A DNA stretch of 64,000 bases, taken from contig CAAGHI010000074.1 in the NCBI GenBank assembly GCA_900769645.1, positions 1 through 64,000 on the forward strand. Reading direction: 5' to 3'. This document shows positions 51,780 to 60,648 of this stretch, piece by piece. Position 1 is the first letter of the stretch; the number at the start of each line of letters is the position of its first letter. A program made the position numbers and the translations under genes. Below the pieces are notes generated by a model. That model was not told the origin of the DNA. It ran no database searches and worked only from the letters and a program-made list of their open reading frames with translations. The stretch is from Candidatus Gastranaerophilales bacterium. GTDB taxonomy: Bacteria; Cyanobacteriota; Vampirovibrionia; Gastranaerophilales; Gastranaerophilaceae.

Positions 51780-51785
51780 ATTATA
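51780..51785 (-). promoter_or_regulatory. -10 box six bases before the YkgJ-like start
   Basis: TATAAT on the minus strand, TTATTT, ATG. The -35 region is poor. Confidence 0.5.
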
Positions 51786-51892
51786 TTCCTAACATTGAGA
51801 ATAAAAATATTTCTGTTACATTTCTTAAAGAACACGCAATAAATTGATAAAACATGACTTTATATAAATAAGGTAGTAAAAGGTAGTTTTAT

Positions 51893-52795
51893 ATGCAAAG
51901 TTCTTTGGGACAACAAAATATTCAACAGCCAATAACTCAGGCACAAACGGCTTATGTGCAGCCTCAACAGCAGGTTCAACCACAAGTTCAACAGTGTCCG
52001 GCTCCACAACAATGTCAGCAGGCACAAGTTTCGCAAGCTCCTCAATATCAGACAGCTCCAATGGGGCAAGCTCAACAGGGGCAGAATGTGCAAGTTCCGA
52101 ATTATTCAGGCGTAAATATCCAGATTTTCAATCCATCTGTTACCCCTCCTGGGGCTACAGCTCCGGTTTATAATGTGAATGCTCCAAATTATAGTCAAAA
52201 TCCAGGGTGCTATCCACCAAATTATTATACAAATAATTATAATGCAAATGGTGCCAACGGTGGAAATGACAATGGCGTGAATGGAGCAAATTCTCAAAAC
52301 AATGCTAATTCAACAACAAACACAACTGAAAATAAAACAACTGACAAGAAAACCGAAAAACGTGAAATTGTTCAGTTGACAGATGAATATATCAAGAACC
52401 TTGAAAATTATTTGAATAGTCAAGATAAAGAAGTTCGAATGATGGGTGCAAAAGAAGTTTTGGCAAGGTTGGAAGAAGATCATTCAAGAAAAGATGACAA
52501 GGCTCTTAATGCTTTGATTAACAAGATGTTGCAAGACCCTTCAACTCCAATCAGGGTAATGGCTTTGTCTGCACTTGATTCAAGGATTGTAACAGGTGAT
52601 GATTTTACTATTAATGTCTTGAAACAAATGCAAAATTCTAAAGATGGTTATGGACAAGATGCTCTTCAAGCAACTGATGTCCTTTTGAAAATGTCAGGGC
52701 AAAAGGTCGAAAAGGAATTTGAAGTAAAAGATTCTGACAAGAAGAAAACAGAAACTAAAAAGTCAGAAACAACAGAAAAAACAGGTGAAAAATGA
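51893..52795 (+). CDS. Gln/Asn/Pro-rich protein with HEAT-like C terminus
   Basis: A 300-residue protein in two parts. Residues 1-145 are low-complexity: Gln/Pro-rich (QQQVQPQVQQ-type), then Tyr/Asn/Gly-rich. Residues 155-270 are helical with HEAT-like repeats: YIKNLENYLNSQDKEVRMMGAKEVL, then MLQDPSTPIRVMALSALDSR. The tail is Lys/Glu/Thr-rich. The first half has a prion-like composition. No signal peptide. Its TGA overlaps the next ATG, so the two genes are translationally coupled. Function unknown; a scaffold is plausible. Confidence 0.7.
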   Translation: MQSSLGQQNIQQPITQAQTAYVQPQQQVQPQVQQCPAPQQCQQAQVSQAPQYQTAPMGQAQQGQNVQVPNYSGVNIQIFNPSVTPPGATAPVYNVNAPNYSQNPGCYPPNYYTNNYNANGANGGNDNGVNGANSQNNANSTTNTTENKTTDKKTEKREIVQLTDEYIKNLENYLNSQDKEVRMMGAKEVLARLEEDHSRKDDKALNALINKMLQDPSTPIRVMALSALDSRIVTGDDFTINVLKQMQNSKDGYGQDALQATDVLLKMSGQKVEKEFEVKDSDKKKTETKKSETTEKTGEK

Positions 52796-53268
52796 GTTTA
52801 AGTACAGCATTTACATCAGTAAGACATAATTTTACAAGATACTTGGCAAAAGGCGTTGGTGCAGCAGCTTTGGGAATTGTAGCGTATGATTCTCATGTTG
52901 TTGGCAAACTCCAATCAGATGTTTATTCCAAGAGTCGTGACGCAGATGCTTGTATGGACGCATTTAGCAACTCTCAATATTTGACAACACCGAGTGCAAC
53001 TATGTCTAAGATGAAAAAAGGTGTGTTTAATTTTGAGGTGGAAAGTAATGCTCGCCATTTTGTAAACTCAGCAATTGGTTACTTTAAAGGTTTTGGCTCA
53101 ATGCTTATTGATAATGTTGTTCCACTCGGTTTGGGCTTAGGCGCATTGTGTGGAAAAGGTAAATGGTCAAAAGGATCAGCAATCGGTCTTGGAATTTATG
53201 CCGGAATTAAGCTATTCAAAGATGTTCTTGGTTTCGGACATTATAATGATTTGAATAAAAAATATTAG
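52792..53268 (+). CDS. Hypothetical protein, coupled to the HEAT-like gene
   Basis: A 158-residue protein with two possible membrane stretches (about 17-32 and 103-123, GSMLIDNVVPLGLGLGALCG). The start overlaps the previous stop in ATGA. Composition resembles the unassigned protein at 5432-6091. No known motif. It probably forms a pair with the HEAT-like protein. Repeat modules follow the stop. Confidence 0.65.
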   Translation: MSLSTAFTSVRHNFTRYLAKGVGAAALGIVAYDSHVVGKLQSDVYSKSRDADACMDAFSNSQYLTTPSATMSKMKKGVFNFEVESNARHFVNSAIGYFKGFGSMLIDNVVPLGLGLGALCGKGKWSKGSAIGLGIYAGIKLFKDVLGFGHYNDLNKKY

Positions 53269-53350
53269 TTTATCAATAAAGCAGCTAAGCAGCTAGGAAG
53301 CGAGGCAGCTAAGAATTTAGAAGTCGATAAGACGATAAGTTCGTTACTTA
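53269..53350. repeat. AGCAGCTAAG and GATAAG modules
   Basis: AAGCAGCTAAGCAGCTAGG, GAAGCGAGGCAGCTAAG, then GTCGATAAGACGATAAG. Closely matches 25655-25697 and 30829-30905. Confidence 0.85.
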
Positions 53351-53365
53351 GAAGGTAGTAATTTT

Positions 53366-54067
53366 ATGGTAGTAAGAAGTATTCAAAATAATAGTGTAGG
53401 GAATTTTCAAGCATATAAGCCTCAATTTAAAGGGGTAGAAGATTCTGCTGAAACTGGGAAAGCAAGTAACTTTGTAGGAAAATATATTACACCTCAGAAT
53501 GTAATACTTGGTTCCCTTGCAACTTTAGGCGTTCTTGGAATGGCTGATATTGTCTTGTGTGGAGGGAAGCATTTAGATAAAATAACTGGTCGAAGTGGAA
53601 GATTAGAAGAAGCGGTTTCAAAAGCTAAAGCAGCAGAAACAAAATTATCACAGACAGAAACAAAATTGCAAAATACAGAGAGTAATTTGCATAAAGCCGA
53701 ACAAAAACTGGAAGAGCTCAGAAATGCTTTAGAAGCAGCGTGTAAGGGGAATGCTGCGCTTAAATCAGAAAAAGAGGGATTTAAATTCAATAGTGAGACA
53801 TTGTTGAAAAGTTTTCAAAATCTTTATACTGAATGTTTAGATTTCGAGCCAGAAGTTGTACAATATTTTAGAAAAGAGTTCCAAAAAACTCTAAGGCAAC
53901 TTGGAATGGAGTTTTTAGAAGTAACTCCTAGTCATCCCAAATTTTATGATTTGTGCGATGTTGAGCGTGGTGGAGCTAAAAATTTTGATTTAACAGCTGT
54001 GCCAATAGTTCATACTTGCGATCAGAGCCTTGTATTGAGAGGACATTGTTTCATGCCTGAAAAGTAG
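53366..54067 (+). CDS. Hypothetical coiled-coil protein with N-terminal F-x-G motif
   Basis: A 233-residue protein. The N terminus has NNSVGNFQAYKPQFKGV, similar in pattern to the start of the GNAT-like protein at 60588. A membrane-like segment (VILGSLATLGVLGMADIVL, about 50-68) follows, then a coiled coil (about 80-125) and a C-terminal domain. GAAGGTAG precedes ATG. Family unknown; likely lineage-specific and possibly membrane-associated. Confidence 0.65.
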   Translation: MVVRSIQNNSVGNFQAYKPQFKGVEDSAETGKASNFVGKYITPQNVILGSLATLGVLGMADIVLCGGKHLDKITGRSGRLEEAVSKAKAAETKLSQTETKLQNTESNLHKAEQKLEELRNALEAACKGNAALKSEKEGFKFNSETLLKSFQNLYTECLDFEPEVVQYFRKEFQKTLRQLGMEFLEVTPSHPKFYDLCDVERGGAKNFDLTAVPIVHTCDQSLVLRGHCFMPEK

Positions 54068-54284
54068 TATTGGAATAGTTCCGTATGGTGCAATTTTTTG
54101 TACCAAAAAATAGCGCAAGTTGTATTGTTAGCCTCGCAAGCACCAACCTACAACTAGCTGTTTTAATTCTACAATCCTTTAATATAGACTTTTGGCTAGG
54201 TGTTTAATAAATTGTAGCGTGCTATCATGAGCCAATAAGCATTAAGATTTATTTGTTATGTGAAATGTCAAGAAAATTGTCGGT

Positions 54285-55763
54285 TTACACTTCTTCAATC
54301 ACGTCAAGATGAACGTTATTCCCGATTTCTTCGCGAGAAAGTACCGTTATATCGTTCATATATGTGCTCAAAAGCGAGAAAATAAGTTGCCTGAATTCAA
54401 GTGGTGCTACCAAAATCGGACTCTCAATATTCAAAGTTTTTGCTTGCTTGTTAATTTTATTCGCCAATTTTTCTGCAAAACTTGCGTCAATTCGAATTAT
54501 TGCATCTTCGCTTTCTTCAAAATTCGGCAAGAATTTGTCCATTGTTTTGTCGGAAACTTCAAATGCCGAAATTGTATTTTCTTCATTGCTAAGATTTCTG
54601 CATATTTGACGTGCCATAGTTAGACGAATTTTCTTTATCAAATCTGATTTTGAGCTTTCTTCTGCAAAATCGTTAATTTTTTCAAAAATGTACGAAATGT
54701 TTTTAATCGAAACCTTTTCTCTAACTAAACTTGTCAAAATATACCGCAAATCAGAAAGTGAAATATAGTCAGGGATAATGTTTTCAACTAAATATTCGTT
54801 GTTTTGGCTCACGACATCAATGTACTTGTCTAGTTGATCGTAATCCAACAATTCATCAACATATTTTACGGCACAAAATTCCAACGCTCTTGCAATAAAT
54901 TCAGAGCCTGAGATTCCATTTTGCCAAAAGTCTTTTGTTAAAGTTTTTTCTACCCAAATGATTTTTTTACCTGTGATTTCATCTATTGCAGAAACAGAAT
55001 TTTTGATTTTCTTTTCAGTGTGCAGTTCGTCTGCAAAGAACATCAAGAAATTTGGGTAAACCGTTGCAGTAAAGACATCTACACCTCGGATTTTAATCGA
55101 AAACTCATAAGGATTTAGGTTTTCATCATCTTGAAAAACAATTTTTGGAATAACGTACCCCAACTCCTCAGTTAGCTTCAAGCGGGTTTTTACTGTTTCT
55201 GCAACAAGTTCCTCTTCCTCAATTTCGCTGTCAGGATTTAGGTAGCCCAAAATTTCTTCGCTCAAACAGATTGAAAGTTTTTCTTCTTTGAGCTTAGAGT
55301 ACATTGCATCAGGCGAAGTTGCTTTTGCAAGTTCTAGTTTCAAGTCATCAAGCTCTTTTAGCCCTGCTGAAATTTTATCGTTCAATTTTTTTCGGCTGAC
55401 TGATGCCGGTGCTTCGCCTTCAAGTTCTTTTTTTACCTTTGCAATTTTGGCTTTTTGGTCTTTAATTTTGCTTTGAATATCCAAACAAATCTCGTAAGGA
55501 GATTGTTCAGGCGAAAGCATTTTTTCCATTTGGCTTTTGAACGATGAAATGTTGATTGTGTCTGCGTTTAGCTCATTTGGAGAAGATGTAGCCTCTCGCA
55601 TAAAAATGCAATTACACAAAATTTGCCCGTCATCGCTTTCAACTTCTTGCATACTGTAAAGCTCCCAATTGTTCATTGACATCTCATTCAGCAAGTTTTG
55701 AAGTTCTTGCGTATTGTCGCTGGCACAAGTTTTTATTACATATTGCATTTTTTTGTTTAACAT
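54285..55763 (-). CDS. Soluble FlhA-like (FHIPEP) cytoplasmic-domain protein
   Basis: A 492-residue protein whose residues about 165-490 resemble the cytoplasmic domain of FlhA/SctV export-gate proteins. Matching pieces are KLTEELGYVIPKIVFQDDEN, YEFSIKIRGVDVFTATVYP, KKIIWVEKTL, ARALEFCAVKYVDELLDYDQ, LVENIIPDYISLSDLRYILT and MARQICRNL. The eight-helix membrane domain is missing. The N terminus (1-60) is a small domain resembling DUF4177 (NNWELYSMQEVESDDGQILC), then a coiled coil (about 95-150). It follows udp by nine bases. No flagellar or type III gene is nearby, so it may have a new role. Confidence 0.75.
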   Translation of the reverse strand: MLNKKMQYVIKTCASDNTQELQNLLNEMSMNNWELYSMQEVESDDGQILCNCIFMREATSSPNELNADTINISSFKSQMEKMLSPEQSPYEICLDIQSKIKDQKAKIAKVKKELEGEAPASVSRKKLNDKISAGLKELDDLKLELAKATSPDAMYSKLKEEKLSICLSEEILGYLNPDSEIEEEELVAETVKTRLKLTEELGYVIPKIVFQDDENLNPYEFSIKIRGVDVFTATVYPNFLMFFADELHTEKKIKNSVSAIDEITGKKIIWVEKTLTKDFWQNGISGSEFIARALEFCAVKYVDELLDYDQLDKYIDVVSQNNEYLVENIIPDYISLSDLRYILTSLVREKVSIKNISYIFEKINDFAEESSKSDLIKKIRLTMARQICRNLSNEENTISAFEVSDKTMDKFLPNFEESEDAIIRIDASFAEKLANKINKQAKTLNIESPILVAPLEFRQLIFSLLSTYMNDITVLSREEIGNNVHLDVIEEV

Positions 55764-55772
55764 TATTGCTCC

Positions 55773-56543
55773 TTATTTTTTGTCGTTTTCAATAAGAATT
55801 TTCAAAGCCTCAACAGCTGTTTTAATTGCCATATCAGTGTCGTGGACAACAGGATTTTCCAAACCTAATTTTTCTCTTTCCTGATTTGCCACAACCAAAA
55901 ATACAGATCCAACCTTGACTCTCAAAAAGCTTCCAACGATAAACAGTGCTGCTGACTCCATTTCAGATGCCAAACACCCCATCTTTTTCCAAGCTTCCCA
56001 CTTGTTCAAAAGTTCGTAGTTTACAGGCATTTTTTCAGGACTGTGTTGCCCGTAAAAAGAGTCTTTACACTGAACAACACCTGTGTGATATTCGTGTCCG
56101 AGATTTTTTGCTGCCTGAACAAGAGAATTTATGACTTCAAGGTTTGCAACTGCCGGAAATTCAATCGGAGCGTATTCTTTTGTAGTACCTTCCATACGGA
56201 TTGCACCTGTTGCAATAACAATATCTCCGCCTTTAACGTCAGTTTGGACTCCACCGCAAGTCCCTACTCTGATGAAGGTTTTAGCTCCAACATTCACAAG
56301 TTCTTCCAATGCAATAGAAGCAGAAGGACCACCAATTCCGGTTGATGTAACGCTGACTTTCACGCCGTTTAAATAACCTGTGTAAGTTGTGTATTCTCGT
56401 CTGTCTGCAACAAGTTTTGCATCGTCAAAGTATTCGGCAATTTTTGCACAACGCTTCGGATCGCCCGGCATAATTACGTATTCGCCGACATCTCCAACGT
56501 TTAAGCCGATGTGGTACTGTTCTCCGTGTTCAGAATATTTCAT
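55773..56543 (-). CDS. udp: Uridine phosphorylase-type nucleoside phosphorylase
   Basis: Cleaves uridine (or a similar nucleoside) with phosphate to base and ribose-1-phosphate. The 256 residues match Udp: [68 protein letters not shown] and [26 protein letters not shown] precedes ATG. It is 20 bases after ompH and nine before the FlhA-like gene. Together with the exported deaminase it could support nucleoside salvage. Confidence 0.93.
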   Translation of the reverse strand: MKYSEHGEQYHIGLNVGDVGEYVIMPGDPKRCAKIAEYFDDAKLVADRREYTTYTGYLNGVKVSVTSTGIGGPSASIALEELVNVGAKTFIRVGTCGGVQTDVKGGDIVIATGAIRMEGTTKEYAPIEFPAVANLEVINSLVQAAKNLGHEYHTGVVQCKDSFYGQHSPEKMPVNYELLNKWEAWKKMGCLASEMESAALFIVGSFLRVKVGSVFLVVANQEREKLGLENPVVHDTDMAIKTAVEALKILIENDKK

Positions 56544-56563
56544 AACTTCTCCTTAATCTCTAA

Positions 56564-57022
56564 TTAAAACTGACCACTTTTCAATTTTTGAATAACTAAG
56601 TCTGAAATATCAACGCCACCAACGAAAATTACTCTGTAATCAACGATTGCATCAAGTTTTTGTTCTACAAGAACTTGTTTTGTTGCAGCTTGAATTTTGT
56701 TGTAAACTTGTTCTTCTTTATCAGCTTTCAATCTCATATAAGAATCTTGTTTAAGTTTGAATTCTCTAGCTGTTTGATCTTCAAAGTTTTGTTTTTTCAG
56801 AGGAGTATCCAAAGCTTTGTATTGTTTTTCTTTATCAACCATATATTGTTGCATTTCCAAAGCTTTAGCGTCAATTTCTTTTACTGCTTGTTGAGCAAAA
56901 GGAAATCCGTCTTGCACTTTTTGGTAATCAATATATCCGACACCAGCCGCATTTGCTTGATTGCCAAGAGCTAGAAACAAACCTGCGCCCATTAACAAAG
57001 CTGCGAATTTTAAATTTTTCAT
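56564..57022 (-). CDS. OmpH/Skp-family periplasmic chaperone
   Basis: Skp-type trimers hold unfolded outer-membrane proteins in the periplasm. The 152 residues have a signal peptide (about 1-25, ending ANA), then VGYIDYQKVQDGFPFAQQAV, a long charged coiled-coil (about 45-105) and a short C-terminal part. TGGAGGTATAAA precedes ATG. It follows bamA by 12 bases, the usual partnership. Confidence 0.9.
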   Translation of the reverse strand: MKNLKFAALLMGAGLFLALGNQANAAGVGYIDYQKVQDGFPFAQQAVKEIDAKALEMQQYMVDKEKQYKALDTPLKKQNFEDQTAREFKLKQDSYMRLKADKEEQVYNKIQAATKQVLVEQKLDAIVDYRVIFVGGVDISDLVIQKLKSGQF

Positions 57023-57034
57023 TTTATACCTCCA

Positions 57035-58987
57035 TTAGTACATTATATCGCCTACACCAAAAGTAAAGTAACCGTTTTTGTTACCATTGCTACCCGGATT
57101 TGTAAGAGGAATACCGTAATCGATAGACAACGGTCCCATACCCGGAACATAAAGTTTTAAACCGACACCGGCAGATACTGCATAAAGCGGTCTGTCGTAG
57201 ATTTTATCCGTAATTGATGGGTTGAAAATTTTACCTGCATCAGCCCAAACTGTAAATCTCAAATTATTCAAGAAGTTAATTCTTGTTCTGTCTAGGAACG
57301 GAATAGGAGTTGCAAATTCTGCACTACCCATAATGAATGCGTCGCCGGTACCAACACCACTCATTTTGAAACCTCTGATCGTGTAAGGGCCACCTAAGCG
57401 GTACGCCATAACTTCAGGCATATTGTCGCCATGGATTTTTCCGCCACCCTTTGCAGTGAATGACAAAGATGATTTCTTTCCGACAGGAATATATTGTTTA
57501 ACCATACCGGTCAACTTGCCGTGAGTTTTTTCAAAGTCGAGAACTCCTAACTCTTCGTCAAATCTCAAACTTGCCATAGTTCCTTTTCTGGTAACAGTTG
57601 CACTATCTCTTGTGTCATACAAAAGAGCAGGGCTCAAAGATAGGAATAACCCACCATCTAACTGTTTTGCACGTTCGGAAATCGGAATATTATATCTTGA
57701 ATACAAACTAGTGATTTTGTTTTTGTCACCTTCTGAAACGTCAATATTTTCAAGCCCGAGTGAAAAGGTTCCAGTCACGTGTTTATTGTATTTCATACGG
57801 TGTGCAACAGTGGCTTCTGCACCAATTCTTCTTTCAATTGCAAGTGGAACTTGGTATGATCCAAAATCACGATAGAAAATCTTGCTCATCAAAGAAGTAT
57901 CAGCGTTATAAAAATACGGTTTGAAATAACTCAATTCAGCCTGTAAATTCATACGGCGCTTGATTGATGAGTCGTTCAAAATTACACCGGTACCTGCGAT
58001 ACCGTTTAGGGAAATTCTTTCGTTACGTCCCATAAAGTTGTTATCAGCAATTCCGACAGACCCGAAAACACCTGTTACAGAGTCGATACCACCACCAACA
58101 GAAATACTTGCGGTTCTTTGTTCTTCGATATTAATTGTAATATCGTATTTGTCAGGATCGTCAGTTGGTTCAATTTCTCTTGTAACATCTTTGAACGCTT
58201 GAGTTGCGTAAAGTCTTACCAAATCTTCTTTCAATAAGTTTTCGTTATAAACTTGCCCAGGCTCTGTTAAAACGTTACGTTCAATAACGTAATCCTTTGT
58301 TTTTTCGTTGCCGGAAATCAAAATTCGATTGATAGTACCTTCTTTAATGCTGATGTTTACAGTTCCGTCCGGATCGTCTGAAACAGAATCAATTCTTGCA
58401 AGAATATAGCCTTTTGAGCTGTAACAGTCTTGAATTTTGGAAATCGCTTCATTCAACTCGCCAATGTTTTGAGGTTTGCCTTTCATAGGCATAAGGTAGG
58501 AAAGAATTTCATCGGTAGAAATTACGGTATTTCCCTCGATTGTAAAGTCTGTTACAGGTGCGTTTTCGACAAGAACGATTTTTAAAGTAATGCTTCCGTC
58601 AGAATTGTTTATCGGGATAGCTTTCATTTTTTCGGTAAAATAGCCCATTTCATAAATGGCTTTTAAATCTCTCTGAACAAGCTCTCTGCTGTAATTATCG
58701 CCGGCTTGCAACTTCATTTGCTGTAAAATCAAAGATTGATCAATAACGTTGTTTCCAACAAATTCAATATTTTTTATGACTCTTTTATCTTTATTGGTCG
58801 CAGTAACAGAAGCAGACGTCATAGGTGTTTCGTTTACTGCTGTTTGAGTTGCAGTTGGTACTTGAACCTGTGTTTGTGTAGTTTCAGACTCGTTTGTATT
58901 GCCCCAAAAACCCCTCGCAGATCCTTGAAGGGGGCACATTATAACCAACATTAGGGCTATTAAAGATATATACTTCTTATTATTCAA
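57035..58987 (-). CDS. bamA: Outer-membrane protein assembly factor BamA (Omp85)
   Basis: BamA inserts beta-barrel proteins into the outer membrane. The 650 residues include a signal peptide (about 1-24), a Thr/Gln-rich linker, three POTRA domains (about 68-145, 146-220 and 221-295, each starting like VIKNIEFVGNNVI) and the Omp85 barrel. The barrel holds FRGFKMSGVG-like sequence (PYTIRGFKMSG) and ends GYFTFGVGDIMY. Three POTRA domains match cyanobacterial Omp85, not the five of Proteobacteria. An extended -10 box lies upstream. It leads bamA-ompH-udp-flhA-like. Confidence 0.94.
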   Translation of the reverse strand: MNNKKYISLIALMLVIMCPLQGSARGFWGNTNESETTQTQVQVPTATQTAVNETPMTSASVTATNKDKRVIKNIEFVGNNVIDQSLILQQMKLQAGDNYSRELVQRDLKAIYEMGYFTEKMKAIPINNSDGSITLKIVLVENAPVTDFTIEGNTVISTDEILSYLMPMKGKPQNIGELNEAISKIQDCYSSKGYILARIDSVSDDPDGTVNISIKEGTINRILISGNEKTKDYVIERNVLTEPGQVYNENLLKEDLVRLYATQAFKDVTREIEPTDDPDKYDITINIEEQRTASISVGGGIDSVTGVFGSVGIADNNFMGRNERISLNGIAGTGVILNDSSIKRRMNLQAELSYFKPYFYNADTSLMSKIFYRDFGSYQVPLAIERRIGAEATVAHRMKYNKHVTGTFSLGLENIDVSEGDKNKITSLYSRYNIPISERAKQLDGGLFLSLSPALLYDTRDSATVTRKGTMASLRFDEELGVLDFEKTHGKLTGMVKQYIPVGKKSSLSFTAKGGGKIHGDNMPEVMAYRLGGPYTIRGFKMSGVGTGDAFIMGSAEFATPIPFLDRTRINFLNNLRFTVWADAGKIFNPSITDKIYDRPLYAVSAGVGLKLYVPGMGPLSIDYGIPLTNPGSNGNKNGYFTFGVGDIMY

Positions 58988-59027
58988 AAAATCTCTACCT
59001 TAAAAACTTCAATTACTATCCTAAAAA

Positions 59028-59033
59028 TATTAT
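59028..59033 (-). promoter_or_regulatory. Extended -10 promoter of bamA
   Basis: On the minus strand, TATGCTATAAT: TG one base before TATAAT. About 40 bases before the bamA start. No good -35 box is needed in this class. Confidence 0.6.
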
Positions 59034-59064
59034 AGCATAAATTAAAAAAAGTGTACTATGTAAA

Positions 59065-59874
59065 TTATTTTAAACATCTTTTGTAAACATCGTTTTTGTT
59101 AAGTTCAAACAATTCTGCCAAAATTACTGATATATCTTTGGCTTTGAAGCCTTTACTTTTGAGGCAATTGATTTTGTTTTCTATGTCAATATCAGAAAAA
59201 TCTGACTTATCTCTAAAAACAATCCCGACAATTTCACCTTTCAAAACGTTGGTTTTAAAATGATTTATTACATTTTCTACATCATCAATTACGATTTCTT
59301 CGAAAATTTTAGTTAATTCACGCCCGATTGCAACTTTTGAGTTTGGGCGGAATTCTTTGACTATTTCCAAAGTGTTCAAAATCCTGTTCGGAGAATCATA
59401 AAACACCATGTCAGTGGCTTTGAATTGTTTGAGCAAATTTTCAATTTGTGACTTTGTTTTTGGTAAAAATCCCACGAATGCAAAATCTTCACCTTCTCTT
59501 GCAACATGCGAAAGAAATGTCGCAACAGCATTCGCGCCAGCCAAAGAAGTTACAGAAAAACCGTTTTTTTGTAACTCATCGACAATCACAGCCCCAGGGT
59601 CGCAAAAAAGTGGAGTGCCTGCATCAGAAACAAGCGCGATTTTTTTACCTTCTCTAAGCATATTTAAAAATGCATCTACACGCTCTTTTTCATTGAATTT
59701 GTGATAAGAAATGCATTTTGTCCTGATATCGTAGTGGTTGAGCAACTTTTGAGTTACTCGCATATCCTCACATGCAATCAAATCAACAGATTTTAAAGTT
59801 TCAATTGCTCGAAGTGTTATATCACCAAGGTTTCCGATAGGAGTCGGAACTATGTAAAAATCGTATTCTTTCAT
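59065..59874 (-). CDS. rsmI: 16S rRNA (cytidine1402-2'-O)-methyltransferase
   Basis: RsmI methylates the ribose of C1402 in 16S rRNA, together with RsmH. The 269 residues show YIVPTPIGNLGDITLRAIE, CEDMRVTQKLL and the AdoMet loop ALVSDAGTPLFCDPGAVIV. FVGFLPKTKSQIENLL and FYDSPNRIL follow. A TATAAT box exactly six bases before ATG, in an extended TATGC context, suggests a leaderless mRNA. No ribosome site is visible. Confidence 0.95.
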   Translation of the reverse strand: MKEYDFYIVPTPIGNLGDITLRAIETLKSVDLIACEDMRVTQKLLNHYDIRTKCISYHKFNEKERVDAFLNMLREGKKIALVSDAGTPLFCDPGAVIVDELQKNGFSVTSLAGANAVATFLSHVAREGEDFAFVGFLPKTKSQIENLLKQFKATDMVFYDSPNRILNTLEIVKEFRPNSKVAIGRELTKIFEEIVIDDVENVINHFKTNVLKGEIVGIVFRDKSDFSDIDIENKINCLKSKGFKAKDISVILAELFELNKNDVYKRCLK

Positions 59875-59880
59875 AGTTTG

Positions 59881-59886
59881 ATTATA
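59881..59886 (-). promoter_or_regulatory. Extended -10 box six bases before rsmI
   Basis: Minus strand TATGCTATAAT, then CAAACT and ATG. The same TATAAT-N6-ATG spacing occurs at three other genes in this window. Confidence 0.62.
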
Positions 59887-59925
59887 GCATAAACCGGACA
59901 GATGAAGAATATTTTAGGCAAAATG

Positions 59926-60588
59926 CTAAATCGACAAAATCTCAAACAGGTTTTCATCTTTGCCGTCAGGAATTCGAGTTGTTTCAATATTTTCGTTCAA
60001 TTTTTCAAGAGTTTTGGTGACATCTTCTCTGTTTGTGCGCATTGTGACAAGGTTGTCTTCTCCGCCGGTTTGTTTAAATCCGAGGCGCATATATTTGGGA
60101 ACAGTACTGTATGGACCATCTGTAATTGCCGTTAAATTTATTATATTTGCGTTTGAATTTTTAAAATCTTCAAACATCTGCTTAAATAATGTTTGTCCGG
60201 CCATTTTTACTTTTTTGCCGACCTCGACAGGCCATGTACAAATGCAATCCAGATCAAACTTGGTTTCTGTTGGTTTAAAAGAAATTATTCCGCAAGGTTT
60301 TTTGTCTACTGCCGCCAAATAACAGTGTTCGCCTCTATGGAAAGACTGTGAAATTACGTATTCAAACAAAAATTGCCATCTGTTAAACTGAAATGGAGTA
60401 ATCCTGTTATCTGGCATTAAATCTTTCATTTTCTTTGTGCTTCTTAGTTGCATCAAAAATTTGTCGTCTTTTGGAGTCATTTTGTATAAGTCAATGCTCG
60501 TTTTTACCCCATCAATGATGTTTGTTGACTTTGCGACATGTATTCCGTTGAAATTTGGGTTTGAATTAAAATTATTTTGAATTTGCAT
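59926..60588 (-). CDS. GNAT-like protein with N-terminal F-x-G motif
   Basis: A 220-residue protein. Residues 1-20 have the motif NNFNSNPNFNGIHV, like the N terminus of the coiled-coil protein at 53366. The rest looks like a GNAT acetyltransferase: HCYLAAVDKKPCGIISFKPT, AGQTLFKQMFEDFKNSNAN and YMRLGFKQTGGEDNLVTM. The substrate is unknown. GGAAGGTTTTCT precedes ATG. It is 60 bases after the response regulator on the same strand. Confidence 0.68.
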   Translation of the reverse strand: MQIQNNFNSNPNFNGIHVAKSTNIIDGVKTSIDLYKMTPKDDKFLMQLRSTKKMKDLMPDNRITPFQFNRWQFLFEYVISQSFHRGEHCYLAAVDKKPCGIISFKPTETKFDLDCICTWPVEVGKKVKMAGQTLFKQMFEDFKNSNANIINLTAITDGPYSTVPKYMRLGFKQTGGEDNLVTMRTNREDVTKTLEKLNENIETTRIPDGKDENLFEILSI

Positions 60589-60648
60589 AGAAAACCTTCC
60601 GCTTATACAAAATTCAAAAATAAAAAATTTTGCGCAAATTTTAAAATG

